A stretch of 64,000 nucleotides of DNA from Lawsonella sp012842085. GTDB taxonomy: Bacteria > Actinomycetota > Actinomycetes > Mycobacteriales > Mycobacteriaceae. The notes below the pieces were generated by a model that ran no database searches, had not been told where the DNA came from, and saw only the letters and a list, made by a program, of their open reading frames with translations. The stretch is taken from positions 186,001 to 250,000 of the forward strand of contig DAINXV010000001.1 of NCBI GenBank assembly GCA_036749735.1. Direction: 5' to 3'. The position numbers were made by a program, and so were the translations under genes. This document shows positions 45,322 through 54,146 of the stretch, one piece after another. Numbering within the stretch: the first letter of the stretch is position 1; every line of letters starts with the position of its first letter.

Positions 45322-45804
45322 CTAAACCTGTTTGGGTTCTGGAATCTCCGGCATATCGCCCGTTTCCTCATAATTGGAGAGAATATCGATGCGACGCTGG
45401 TGCCGCTCCTCCTCACTCCAGGGCTGGGCGATAAACGCGTCCACCATTTTGAACGCTTCCTCTTCTTCATGGAAACGTCCACCGAGGCTCATCACGCGCG
45501 CATTATTGTGCTCGCGGGCGAGCTTGGCGATGTCTTCATTCCAGACGAGGGCACAGCGGATGCCCTTAACTTTGTTGGCAGCCATCTGCTCACCGTTGCC
45601 GGAGCCACCTAACACGATGCCGAGCGAGCCTTCGTCATCCCGTACATTTTCAGCACAGGCAACACAGAAGGCTGGGTAGTCGTCTTGGGCATCATATTCG
45701 TGTGCTCCGCAGTCAATAACCTCGTGGCCATTGTCCTTGAGGTGGGCGGCGATAGCATTCTTTAACTCGAAACCTGCATGGTCAGAACCTAGATAAATAC
45801 GCAT
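45322..45804 (-). CDS. rpiB: Ribose-5-phosphate isomerase B
   Basis: RpiB interconverts ribose 5-phosphate and ribulose 5-phosphate in the pentose phosphate pathway. The 160-residue product begins MRIYLGSDHAGFELK and contains LGGSGNGEQMAANKVKGIRC and RVMSLGGRF, typical of the mycobacterial type. As in the M. tuberculosis enzyme, the usual GTGIG segment is GGSGNG, and catalysis is expected to use the glutamate in NGEQ rather than a cysteine. It follows the DsbA-like gene on the same strand. Confidence 0.94.
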   Translation of the reverse strand: MRIYLGSDHAGFELKNAIAAHLKDNGHEVIDCGAHEYDAQDDYPAFCVACAENVRDDEGSLGIVLGGSGNGEQMAANKVKGIRCALVWNEDIAKLAREHNNARVMSLGGRFHEEEEAFKMVDAFIAQPWSEEERHQRRIDILSNYEETGDMPEIPEPKQV

Positions 45805-45850
45805 ACCTTTAGCTTATCCACGATGGGGTGAGTGGTCAGCATTTTTGGTT

Positions 45851-46468
45851 CTAAAAATCGAGTTGGGGCCCCTCGGTGCGGGTGCGCTTCAGCTCGTAGA
45901 AGTACGGATACTTGGAAGCGGCCACAACACCATCGAAAAGGTTGCCAGCGTCTTCCCCTTCCGGTTTGCGGGAGATGACGGGGCCGAAGAAGCCTTTACC
46001 GTTGATGTGGATGCAGGGGGCGCCCACATCCTTGCCGAGCTTATCCATGCCGGCATGGTGGGACTTGCGGAGAGCGTCCTCATATGGGGTGGAATCCCAG
46101 TGCTCCATGAGTTCTGCCGGCAGATCACTTTCGGCGAGTGCTTCCGCCACAGCGTTCTTCTTGTCGCCGGCATCGGCCCGACCATCGTTGTGGAACTTGT
46201 AACCAATCTTGGTGTAAAGGTCGGGGAGCTTATCGTAGCCGTGTTCTTCAGCTACTGCGATGAGGACGCGGACAGGGCCCCAGGTGGTGGCAATGTGTTC
46301 GGCATAATCGGGGTCGAGGTCGCGGCCTTCATTCAGAACTCCGAGGCTCATCAGGTGGAATTCGAGTTCGAAGTCGCGGACTTTACGCGCTTCTAAGATC
46401 CAGCGCGAGGTTAGCCAGCACCAGGGGCAGGAGGGGTCAAACCAAAAATCAACGCGAGTATCGGACAT
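45851..46468 (-). CDS. DsbA-like mycothiol-dependent oxidoreductase (Rv2466c-like)
   Basis: The 205-residue protein has a thioredoxin fold of the DsbA type with the redox motif CPWC in WFDPSCPWCWLTSRW and the cis-proline region DVGAPCIHINGKGFFG. The M. tuberculosis homologue Rv2466c is a mycothiol-dependent reductase that responds to oxidative stress. The ATG at 46468 (MSDTRVDFWF) has AAAGGA about eight bases upstream and is preferred over the ATG at 46477. It lies just upstream of rpiB, as Rv2466c does of Rv2465c. No signal peptide is seen, so it is cytoplasmic. Confidence 0.87.
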   Translation of the reverse strand: MSDTRVDFWFDPSCPWCWLTSRWILEARKVRDFELEFHLMSLGVLNEGRDLDPDYAEHIATTWGPVRVLIAVAEEHGYDKLPDLYTKIGYKFHNDGRADAGDKKNAVAEALAESDLPAELMEHWDSTPYEDALRKSHHAGMDKLGKDVGAPCIHINGKGFFGPVISRKPEGEDAGNLFDGVVAASKYPYFYELKRTRTEGPQLDF

Positions 46469-46567
46469 GCTTTCCATCCTTTGCGGGTAGCAAAAACTTA
46501 CCTAGTGAACTTCACCCTATCGGCATCAGAAAGGTTTGGAAATGGTTTGCACCTGTTAGAGAACAAA

Positions 46568-46600
46568 AACTGGCCCCCACCGGAATGGCGGGGGCCAGTT
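46568..46600 (-). terminator. Terminator after the transketolase operon
   Basis: A long stem (AACTGGCCCCC paired with GGGGGCCAGTT, extended by CC/GG) is followed on the minus strand by TTTTTG. It lies 27 bases after the VOC gene stop. Confidence 0.8.
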
Positions 46601-46626
46601 TAGTTTTTAGTTAGTCTACGTACGAT

Positions 46627-47163
46627 TTATTCGTAGTAGGACTTGCATTTGCCCATCTTCATGATGAGGCCTTGGGTCCAGCCCAGCCACTTCAGCGGAA
46701 GTCGCTGTGCTACACCAAGGTCCATGATTTCGAGCAGGTTGCCATCCGGGTCCTTGAGGAAGGCCCAGTCGGCACCGGCGGTGTGCTGAGTGTCGGTGAC
46801 GAACTCAACACCACGGGACTCAAGTTTTTCACGAATCTTGGGGACGTTGCGTACGGAGATGCAGGCGTGGGTCCATCCAGGACGGTTCCACTCCAGCGGA
46901 ATCTTCTCTCCCTTGGGCTGGAATTCGAAGATTTCCAGTACGCCACCATCTGGGGTCCGCATGAACCCGAGACGGATGGTGAGGCCGTGGGTGCCGTAAA
47001 GGTCGGCCAGAGCCTCAGCGTCTTCGCCCTTAATCCACTGCTCGCTGACAAGCAAGCAGTTGAAGTTTTCGTGATACCACTTGACTGCGGCCTCAAAGTC
47101 GGTGACTGTGACGCCCGCATGTAGAAGCCCGTGAATCTTGGGGCTAACAAATGGGATTCTCAC
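46627..47163 (-). CDS. VOC family (glyoxalase/dioxygenase-like) protein
   Basis: The 178-residue product has two beta-alpha-beta-beta-beta units of the vicinal oxygen chelate fold. Likely metal ligands are His in GLLHAGVTVTD, Glu in VLEIFEF, His in WTHACISV and Glu in NLLEIMDLG, the classic four positions. It could be a lyase, isomerase or dioxygenase; family alone does not decide. Its GTG start at 47163 overlaps the stop of the SCP2-like gene by four bases (GTGA). It is the last gene of the four-gene operon. The basic end (KMGKCKSYYE) is unusual. Confidence 0.85.
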   Translation of the reverse strand: MRIPFVSPKIHGLLHAGVTVTDFEAAVKWYHENFNCLLVSEQWIKGEDAEALADLYGTHGLTIRLGFMRTPDGGVLEIFEFQPKGEKIPLEWNRPGWTHACISVRNVPKIREKLESRGVEFVTDTQHTAGADWAFLKDPDGNLLEIMDLGVAQRLPLKWLGWTQGLIMKMGKCKSYYE

Positions 47164-47972
47164 TTTGCGTATCCTCCGATCGTGAGGAGTAGGTCGCCAA
47201 AGATGGCGCCAATTTCGGGTGCGCCGGCCATGATAATCTTGCCGGACCCAGTTGCCTCAACCATGTCGTCGATCTCTAGGAGGGTTCCTAGGGCTGACGG
47301 TATGGTGTCGAAAGACAGTTCGAAGAACGGACGTGAACGGGTGTAGAGACCGCGGCTAGCCTTGGTCCTTCCGCCCTTGGCACGTACGTACGCTGAAATG
47401 TCCGGTTCTCCCTGCACAGAGAGCTGGAACACACGGTCGGGCTGTTTCTTAGCCCAGTCCTTGAAGACGGGGTGTCCAACCTTGTTGAGCTGGGAAATAC
47501 CAGTCGACAGGAGGTAGAACATCATCTTCGTGAGAAGGGCTGCATCGTCCGGATCCTTTGGAGGCTCTTCGGCGCTCATGAGGCCGGACAGTGTGAGTAG
47601 CGTGACAATCATCTTCACCAGTAGGGTCGGGTGCTTGAAGAAGCCCCGGAATACTGGCAGAGCGAGTCCGCCCTTGAAGAAGGTGACCAGGTCCTCGCGG
47701 TTCTTGAATTCAATCTCGAAGTCGGGATCCTGATGGCCTTTCAACCGCGGCTGTAGGTTGCCGTCGACAATCTCAAAGTGCATAGCATCCTTGAGTTTGC
47801 CGTTGTGGTCGAATTCTCCATCGGGTGCACAGGCACTGATTTGGACGATGGCGTTCGTGCTACCCCACAGCTTCTGAAGGCCCGGCTTTGCCTGAACAAG
47901 CGTCTTCAAAGTCGGTAGTACTGCCTTCAAGAAGACAACTGTTGAATAACGAATATCGTCAGCGTCGCTCAT
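47160..47972 (-). CDS. SCP2-like (sterol carrier-type) protein
   Basis: The 270-residue protein appears to contain two halves that each resemble an SCP2 lipid-binding fold. The first has DPDFEIEFKNREDLVTFFKG, the second has RPFFELSFDTIPSALGTLLE and GSGKIIMAGAPEIGAIFGDL. SCP2 domains bind acyl chains or sterols in a hydrophobic tunnel. No signal peptide or membrane helix is evident, although the middle (LLVKMIVTLLTLSGLMS) is hydrophobic. It starts two bases after tktC and overlaps the VOC gene start, so all three are made together. The assignment is from pattern only and a profile search would be needed to secure it. Confidence 0.55.
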   Translation of the reverse strand: MSDADDIRYSTVVFLKAVLPTLKTLVQAKPGLQKLWGSTNAIVQISACAPDGEFDHNGKLKDAMHFEIVDGNLQPRLKGHQDPDFEIEFKNREDLVTFFKGGLALPVFRGFFKHPTLLVKMIVTLLTLSGLMSAEEPPKDPDDAALLTKMMFYLLSTGISQLNKVGHPVFKDWAKKQPDRVFQLSVQGEPDISAYVRAKGGRTKASRGLYTRSRPFFELSFDTIPSALGTLLEIDDMVEATGSGKIIMAGAPEIGAIFGDLLLTIGGYAK

Positions 47973-47974
47973 CC

Positions 47975-48982
47975 TTAGACCTCATCATCCCAGTCGTCGT
48001 CTTCCTCGACCTCGATCTTCATCATGTCGCGGACGGTATCAACGATGCCGTTCTCGTCGAAGCCGTAGTGGGAAATAATATCCTCCGGCTGTCCAATGAT
48101 GGAGTAGGTGTCGGGAATACCCAGTTTCCTGAATGCGAAGCCCTTGCCGCCCTTGGCAGCAACGTCGCCGACTGCAGTTCCGAGACCACCAATAATGTTG
48201 TGGTCCTCAACCGTGAGAACACGGCGAGTTTCTGCCACAGCATTGAGAATGGCTTCTTCGTCGATCGGCTTCAAGGAGTACATGTCGATAACTCGGATCG
48301 ACAGCTGATCCTCGGCCTTCAGAATGTCGGCAGCCTGGACAGCGCGCCAGACACCAGCACCACAGGCGATGATGGTGAGGTCGGTGCCGTCACGGAGGGT
48401 GTTGGACTTACCAATGGCGAAGTCCTCAATCGGCTTATCGTAAACCGGCTGGTCAAAGCCACGGTTAATACGAATATATACCGGTCCCTCATGCTCGTAG
48501 GCGGCCTCAACGGCCTGTGCGGTGGACATACCGTCAGCCGGGTTCAGCACAACCATGCGTGCGAAGGACCGCATAATTGCGATGTCCTCGGTGCAGTGGT
48601 GAGTGGTACCGGCTTGGCCGAAGGAGGTGCCCGTGTGGGTAGCGATAATCTTGACGTTCGCGTTTCCGTAGCAAAGGTCGGTGCGGACCTGCTCACAGGC
48701 GCGCATCGAAGCGAATGCTGCGAAAGTGGAGACGAACGGGGTGTAGCCAGCGGCTGCGAGGCCAGCGGCGATACCCATCATGTTTTGTTCTGCAATACCG
48801 ACGTTGAAGAAACGCTCGGGGTATTTTTCACCCAGCAGACCAATCTTGGTCGATTTCGCAAGGTCTGCGGACAGACCCACAACGTCGTCGTGTTCGGCAG
48901 CAAGCTCAGTAAGCGTGCGGCCGTAAATTTCGGCAGTTGACAGGTCGACCTGTGCTTCCGCCGTATAAGTCATACCAGCCAT
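47975..48982 (-). CDS. Transketolase, C-terminal subunit
   Basis: This is the pyrimidine-binding and C-terminal part of a split transketolase, a thiamine diphosphate enzyme that moves two-carbon units between sugars. The 335-residue product has the catalytic Glu in FFNVGIAEQNMMGIAAGL and the THTGTSFGQAGTTHHCTED region. The start at 48982 has GGGAG ten bases upstream, five bases after the stop of the N-terminal subunit gene. The acidic tail (KIEVEEDDDWDDEV) is not part of the usual fold. Split transketolases normally accompany accessory sugar or cofactor pathways rather than the housekeeping pentose phosphate pathway. Confidence 0.9.
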   Translation of the reverse strand: MAGMTYTAEAQVDLSTAEIYGRTLTELAAEHDDVVGLSADLAKSTKIGLLGEKYPERFFNVGIAEQNMMGIAAGLAAAGYTPFVSTFAAFASMRACEQVRTDLCYGNANVKIIATHTGTSFGQAGTTHHCTEDIAIMRSFARMVVLNPADGMSTAQAVEAAYEHEGPVYIRINRGFDQPVYDKPIEDFAIGKSNTLRDGTDLTIIACGAGVWRAVQAADILKAEDQLSIRVIDMYSLKPIDEEAILNAVAETRRVLTVEDHNIIGGLGTAVGDVAAKGGKGFAFRKLGIPDTYSIIGQPEDIISHYGFDENGIVDTVRDMMKIEVEEDDDWDDEV

Positions 48983-48987
48983 TACTC

Positions 48988-49851
48988 TTAGGCTCCCTTC
49001 ACTCGAGCTAGCCGCTCATCGTGGTAGCGGTCAAGGCTTTCGCGGGCTTTATCGGCGAGATCATCAGCGAATGCACCGTAGTGCCACTTGTAATCTCCAG
49101 AGATAAAGTCGATGCCCGCACCCTTGGTGGTGTTGGCGATAATAACGGAGGGCTTACCCTTGGTTTCCTTTGCCTTATCCAGGGCATCGACAATCTCAGA
49201 AATGTTGTTTCCGTCGATGTCGAAGACCTCCCAGCCAAAGGCCTTCCACTTCTCAGCGAAGGGCTCCATGGCCATTACGTCTTCCGTCGGGCCGTCCATC
49301 ATGAGGGCGTTGCGGTCAACAATGGCTACTAGGTTGTCCAGTTTGAAGTTGGAGGCAGCCATTGCGCCTTCCCAAACGGAACCCTCACAGCACTCACCGT
49401 CGCCGAGGAGGGTGTAGGTGCGCCAGTCCTTCTTTCCAAGCTTGGCGCCCATTGCCATACCTACTGCGACCGAAAGGCCGTGGCCGAGTGAACCAGTTGA
49501 TACTTCAACACCCGGGACCATCTCTGCACTGGGGTGCATACCGAGTGGGGATAGGGTGTGGTTATATTCCTTTAGCCAATCTTTCGGGAAGCAACCAAGG
49601 TCTGCTAGCACCGGTGCAAAACCGACACCAATGTGACCCTTTGACAGGACGAACCGGTCGCGATCCGGGTCATCGAGCTGGTCACCCTTAAAGTTCATTT
49701 CGTGGTAATAAAGAGCCGTTAAGACGTCCATTGCCGAAAGCGAACCACCAATGTGGCCAGAGCCCGCCCAGATGACAGTCTCAAGAGTTAGTTTCCTGAG
49801 TTCATGGGCTTTGTCTTCGAGCCGCTTCCATTCGGCTTGATCCAACGCCAT
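48988..49851 (-). CDS. Transketolase, N-terminal subunit
   Basis: This gene encodes the diphosphate-binding half of the split transketolase. The 287-residue product has the thiamine diphosphate motif GDGECCEGSVWEGAMAASN with the metal-ligating Asp and Asn. Substrate and cofactor residues are in GSGHIGGSLSAMD and GSLGHGLSVAVGMA. The ATG at 49851 has AAGGAG eight bases upstream and gives MALDQAEWKRLED; the frame extends to 49938. It is the first gene of the operon and faces pepN across a 398-bp gap. Confidence 0.92.
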   Translation of the reverse strand: MALDQAEWKRLEDKAHELRKLTLETVIWAGSGHIGGSLSAMDVLTALYYHEMNFKGDQLDDPDRDRFVLSKGHIGVGFAPVLADLGCFPKDWLKEYNHTLSPLGMHPSAEMVPGVEVSTGSLGHGLSVAVGMAMGAKLGKKDWRTYTLLGDGECCEGSVWEGAMAASNFKLDNLVAIVDRNALMMDGPTEDVMAMEPFAEKWKAFGWEVFDIDGNNISEIVDALDKAKETKGKPSVIIANTTKGAGIDFISGDYKWHYGAFADDLADKARESLDRYHDERLARVKGA

Positions 49852-50249
49852 GTGACATCTCCTTCCGAGGAGTTGATAAAACGCGACATGTTCCAGCAGG
49901 CGCTCCTGGGTTCCTTCCCCAAAGGGAATTCCCCTCATATTTGGAGAATGCTGGCACCACCGCGCACTTAACTAATGGAGCTATCTTCGATGCTACTAAC
50001 GGACTGATGCTTTTTGGGGTAGATGGCAAGCGAGAGGTTCGCTGGGTGCGAAAAACTTTATCTTCGCAGTTCACAGGCTAGGTTTAAGGTATTATTGTTG
50101 CCGATGGTTTCCGTTGCCTAGCTCACAGAAGATGGGAGCTAAACAGCACATTAAGACGAGCCTAAAAAACCTAACTATTCACTAGAAGGTTTCTAAATTC
50201 TGCTAAGAATTGACGGCCTCAAAACTAATAATCCCCAAGGAAGATAAGC
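49852..50249. other. Divergent control region between the transketolase operon and pepN
   Basis: About 400 bp with no credible gene. At 49914-49934 two nested palindromes overlap (TTCCCCAAAGGGAA and GGGAATTCCC), 60-80 bases before the tktN start, a plausible operator. TTGACG at 50210-50215 precedes pepN but no -10 stands at a normal distance. Confidence 0.45.
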
Positions 50250-52910
50250 GTGAAATCAGTTAATTTGACCCGCGAGACCGCTGCCCGGCGGGCAGAACTC
50301 CTGGACGTCAACTCGTACACAGTCCACCTCATCCTCCCCCCGAACGGGGAACGGTTCCTGTCCCGCACCGTTATTGATGTGGCCTGCCACGAGCCCGGCG
50401 CAACCACTTTCCTCGATCTGCGGGGTGCCGAGATTCTGCAGGCGACCCTCAATGGCTGCACCCTCGACGTCGCCGCCTACAATAACCACCGCTCCGACGG
50501 TGGGGAAACCGGCCATGATGGTCTGGAGCTTCCCAACCTGGAGGAGTCCAACGAAATTGTGGTGGAAGCCTGGTGCACGTATTCCACCACTGGTGAAGGC
50601 CTCCACCGTGCCGTGGATGCGGCCGATGGCACCGTATATCTATACAGCCAAGCCGAACCGGCCGACGCCAAACGCATCTTCGCGTGCTTTGACCAACCAG
50701 ATTTGAAGGCCCCGATTGCGCTGACGGTGAGTGCTCCGGAACGCTGGGAGCTTATCGGCAACAGCAATATTGTGGAGACCACCCCCACAACCCCCGCCGA
50801 GGCGATCTATGTGGGAAGTGTGGAAAACCCCGTCACCCACACTTTTGAAACCACCAAACCACTCCCCCCTTACCTTTTCGCTATCTGCGCTGGCCCCTAC
50901 TCCAAGTGGTCGGATAGTTACTCCTGGACTGGGGATGACGGCACCGAGATCACTATCCCGCTGAACTTGTACTGCCGCGAAACCCTGGCCGAGTATTTCG
51001 ACCCGGAACGCATTTTCGAGCTCACCAAGGGCGGCTTTGACTACTACCACAACACTTTCGGTGTCCCCTACGGGTTCAACGGCTCCTACGACCAGGTGTT
51101 TGTGCCGGACTTTAACTTTGGAGCCATGGAGAACGTGGGCTGTGTGGTGTACCGCGAGGACTATGTTTTCCGGTCGCAGGCCACCGCTGGTAAATATGAG
51201 CGCCGCGCCGACACTGTGCTGCACGAAATGGCGCACATGTGGTTCGGCAACCTGGTGACCATGAAGTGGTGGGATGACCTGTGGCTGAATGAGTCTTTCG
51301 CCAGCTGGGCATCGGTAATGGCACAACTGGGCTCCACCAACTATCAGGAGGCCTGGACGACCTTCACCTCCACCCAGAAAAACTGGGCCTACCGGCAAGA
51401 TGATCTTCCCAGCACGCACCCCATTGCGGCGAAGATGGATGATCTGCAGGAGATGGAAGCCAACTTCGATGGCATTACCTATGCGAAGGGCTGCTCCGTG
51501 TTGAAACAGTTGGTGGCCTATGCCGGCCTGGAGCAATTCCTGAAAGGGCTCCACGATTACTTGGTGGAGCACTCCTACAGCAATGCCACATTTGATGACC
51601 TGCTGAAAGCTGTGTCCGCCTACACCGATAAGGATTTTGCTGCCTGGGCTGAGAAGTGGCTAACCACCACTGGCCGCAATGACATTGGGGTGGACGTGGA
51701 AGTCGGCGATGACGGCACCTACCACAGTGTTTCGGTATATCAGACGGGTGCGAAACCCGGCGCTGGTGAACTGCGGCCGCACCGCTTGGGCGTGGGCCTC
51801 TACCGGTTCCAGGATGATGAGCTGGTGCGCACCGACTATGCGGAAGTTGAGCTGGATGGTGAGCGTGCCGAGATACCAGAATTGGTGGGCAAGCCGGCTG
51901 CTGATCTGGTGCTGCCGAACGATAAGGATCTAACGTACTGCCAGCTGCAGTTGGATGACCGGAGTACCGAGACGGTTCTGCACCATATTGAGAAGATGCC
52001 GGATTCGTTGGCTCGCACCCTGGCGTGGGGTGTTCTGGAAGAGCGGACCATGCATGCGAAACTGCCTGCCAGCCAGCTGGTGGAAACTTTGATTCGGGCG
52101 CTTCCCGCCGAGTCGGCTTTGCCGGTGGCGGAGCATTTGATGGCGCGTGGTGTGCAGTTGTTGCGGCGTTTTGTGGATCCTGCCTGGGCTGAGGCAGAGG
52201 GTTGGGATCGCTACGCCCACATGCTGCTTGCTATTGCTCGGGAACCACAGCATGGGCGTGACCAGCAGCTGATTGCGATGAATGCGCTGTGTGCGTGTGC
52301 GCTTCCGCAAGAGATTGTGGAGTTGTTGGAGTGCGGCTTGGATGAAGGACTGTCTGCCATTGGTGTGGAGGGTCTGGAGCTGGACACTGATCTGCGGTGG
52401 ACGATGATGGCTGCGTTGGCTGCGCATGGTGCAGTGACGCAGGAGGATATCGATGCTGCGTTGGAGGAGGACTCCACCAGCATGGGGGTGCGTCGTGCGC
52501 ATACCGCTAGTGCGGCGCTTCCTTCCGCGGAGAACAAGGAGCGCGTGTGGGAGCTGCTGTTGAGCTCCGGCGAGGACGCTCCCAGCAACTGGACACTGGT
52601 GGCTCTCCTGGATGGTTTCACGTGGGCTGGGCAGGATGAGCTGCTGCAGCCTTACGTCGCCCGCTATGGTGCAGAAATGCCGGGATTGTGGACGCGGCGG
52701 ACTGGCGAGATCGCTACCACCTTTACGCAGCGAGCATTCCCCATGTGGGGTGCTGTGGACGAGGTGGACTCTGTGATGGAGCAGATGTTGGCGGAGAATC
52801 CCGACCTGCCGGCAGGCGCCCAGCGCTATGTGAAGGAGGGGCTATTCGATAGTCGACGGGCAGCGAAGGCTCGCGAATTGGATAGCGAGCTAGCGCGGCT
52901 CGACGACTAG
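50250..52910 (+). CDS. pepN: Aminopeptidase N (M1 family)
   Basis: PepN is a zinc aminopeptidase that trims peptides in the cytoplasm. The 886-residue product has the exopeptidase motif GAMENVG and the zinc motif HEMAHMWFGN followed by WLNESFASW (HExxH near residue 325, with the third ligand 19 residues later). The C-terminal ERAP1-like helical domain is present. The GTG at 50250 has AAGGAAG upstream. Its last 21 bases overlap the 3' end of the DNA methyltransferase gene on the other strand. Rv2467 occupies the corresponding place in M. tuberculosis. Confidence 0.96.
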   Translation: MKSVNLTRETAARRAELLDVNSYTVHLILPPNGERFLSRTVIDVACHEPGATTFLDLRGAEILQATLNGCTLDVAAYNNHRSDGGETGHDGLELPNLEESNEIVVEAWCTYSTTGEGLHRAVDAADGTVYLYSQAEPADAKRIFACFDQPDLKAPIALTVSAPERWELIGNSNIVETTPTTPAEAIYVGSVENPVTHTFETTKPLPPYLFAICAGPYSKWSDSYSWTGDDGTEITIPLNLYCRETLAEYFDPERIFELTKGGFDYYHNTFGVPYGFNGSYDQVFVPDFNFGAMENVGCVVYREDYVFRSQATAGKYERRADTVLHEMAHMWFGNLVTMKWWDDLWLNESFASWASVMAQLGSTNYQEAWTTFTSTQKNWAYRQDDLPSTHPIAAKMDDLQEMEANFDGITYAKGCSVLKQLVAYAGLEQFLKGLHDYLVEHSYSNATFDDLLKAVSAYTDKDFAAWAEKWLTTTGRNDIGVDVEVGDDGTYHSVSVYQTGAKPGAGELRPHRLGVGLYRFQDDELVRTDYAEVELDGERAEIPELVGKPAADLVLPNDKDLTYCQLQLDDRSTETVLHHIEKMPDSLARTLAWGVLEERTMHAKLPASQLVETLIRALPAESALPVAEHLMARGVQLLRRFVDPAWAEAEGWDRYAHMLLAIAREPQHGRDQQLIAMNALCACALPQEIVELLECGLDEGLSAIGVEGLELDTDLRWTMMAALAAHGAVTQEDIDAALEEDSTSMGVRRAHTASAALPSAENKERVWELLLSSGEDAPSNWTLVALLDGFTWAGQDELLQPYVARYGAEMPGLWTRRTGEIATTFTQRAFPMWGAVDEVDSVMEQMLAENPDLPAGAQRYVKEGLFDSRRAAKARELDSELARLDD

Positions 52911-54146
52911 TTCTTGGTAGTCGATGCCGGCTCGATCCAGGCGCATTCGGATGTGCTGTTTTACGGTGTCGGCTTCCCGCTCGGCCATCACAAAGTAGCG
53001 GCCCATCCGGCTTGCGACTACCCCGGTGGTGCCGGAGCCGGCGAACACATCCATCACATAGTCGCCAGGTTCGGTGGCGGAGTCGATGATGCGTTCAATG
53101 AGTGGCTCGGGTTTGGGGGTGGCGAACTGGACGTCCTCCCCGAACTGTTTGCGGAGCGCCAGTTTGGCAGAGTCGGAGGATCCGATTTCTTTAGATGGCC
53201 AAATGGTTTTGAGCTTTTTGCGGCGCCCCGGATGCATTCGGTCTATCTGGTAGACGTCCAGGCGTGGGCCTTTGCGTCCCCGCACGGTGCGGGCAATGAG
53301 TTCGTTGCGACGCACATAAGCGGTTGCGGAAGACCAGCGCCATACTGCGGGGGTAAGGTCCCCGAAAACAGGCATGACCTCTTGCGCGCCGTCGAAGGGG
53401 CTGGTGCGCACTTCCCCGGTTCCCTCATTCGCGTATAGCGGGTATGCCATGGTGCGGGCGGTGCGGGGGTTGAATTTTTTGTTGGTGTTGCGCAGCGGCA
53501 GCAGACGGTAGCGGCCTTGTTTGTCTTCCAAGGGAAAGTCCGCTGGGTTGACGGCCTTCGTGGTGCCTGGTTCGAGCTTGAGTTTGTCTTTGTTTTTGGC
53601 GTAGACGAGGAGATAGTCGTGGCAGGCTGCGAAATAACGGTCCAGTTGGCGGCCTTTGGGGTTGATTTCGACCACGATCTGGGCAATAAAACTGTCGCGC
53701 CCAAAAATTTCGTCTAGCAGGACGCGGGCATATGCCATTTCGGAATCATCCAGGTGAACCCAAATGCTGCCAGTGTCGGCGAGTTGCTCTTGTAGAGCTT
53801 GCAGACGTGTTTGCATCATCCCCATCCACTCCGCGTGGTTGAGACCATCATCGTAGTCTTTAAAGATGGTGCCCGTGTTGTATGGGGGATCAATGTAGAT
53901 GAGCTGCGGAGCAGGCATTGCGGGATCCAGCTGTGCCAGTCCCTCTAACGCATCGTAGGCGTCTCCGCGGATAACAAGATTGGTGTTGTGGTCCGGATCG
54001 TAGCGGTACGGCTTTCCGTTTTCTTCCACTGTGAGGGGTTTGCCGGGGGCAAGGTCGGCGGCAGAGACCACGTCATAGCCTTCGGGGGTGGCTATGATCT
54101 TGTCGTCTCGGTGTAGCCAATCAAGGATGGGGTTAGTTTTAGTCAC
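52890..54146 (-). CDS. Orphan DNA methyltransferase, type III Mod-like beta class
   Basis: The 418-residue protein is an amino-methyltransferase of the beta class: the catalytic motif DPPY (IYIDPPYNTGTIF, residues 86-89) comes before the SAM-binding motif (MDVFAGSGTTG, near residue 375). The part between them, with a basic segment VRRNELIARTVRGRKG, should recognise the DNA target. No restriction gene lies nearby, so it would act as a solitary modification enzyme for regulation or protection. The GTG at 54146 shares one base with the stop of the thioesterase gene (TAGTG), indicating coupling. It converges on and overlaps pepN by 21 bases. The target sequence cannot be read from the protein. 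Confidence 0.88.
   Translation of the reverse strand: MTKTNPILDWLHRDDKIIATPEGYDVVSAADLAPGKPLTVEENGKPYRYDPDHNTNLVIRGDAYDALEGLAQLDPAMPAPQLIYIDPPYNTGTIFKDYDDGLNHAEWMGMMQTRLQALQEQLADTGSIWVHLDDSEMAYARVLLDEIFGRDSFIAQIVVEINPKGRQLDRYFAACHDYLLVYAKNKDKLKLEPGTTKAVNPADFPLEDKQGRYRLLPLRNTNKKFNPRTARTMAYPLYANEGTGEVRTSPFDGAQEVMPVFGDLTPAVWRWSSATAYVRRNELIARTVRGRKGPRLDVYQIDRMHPGRRKKLKTIWPSKEIGSSDSAKLALRKQFGEDVQFATPKPEPLIERIIDSATEPGDYVMDVFAGSGTTGVVASRMGRYFVMAEREADTVKQHIRMRLDRAGIDYQELVVEPR

Noticed and set aside
49802..50074. Minus-strand ORF of 90 codons upstream of tktN
   Set aside because: It overlaps the tktN start region in another frame, has no ribosome site and no recognisable protein features.
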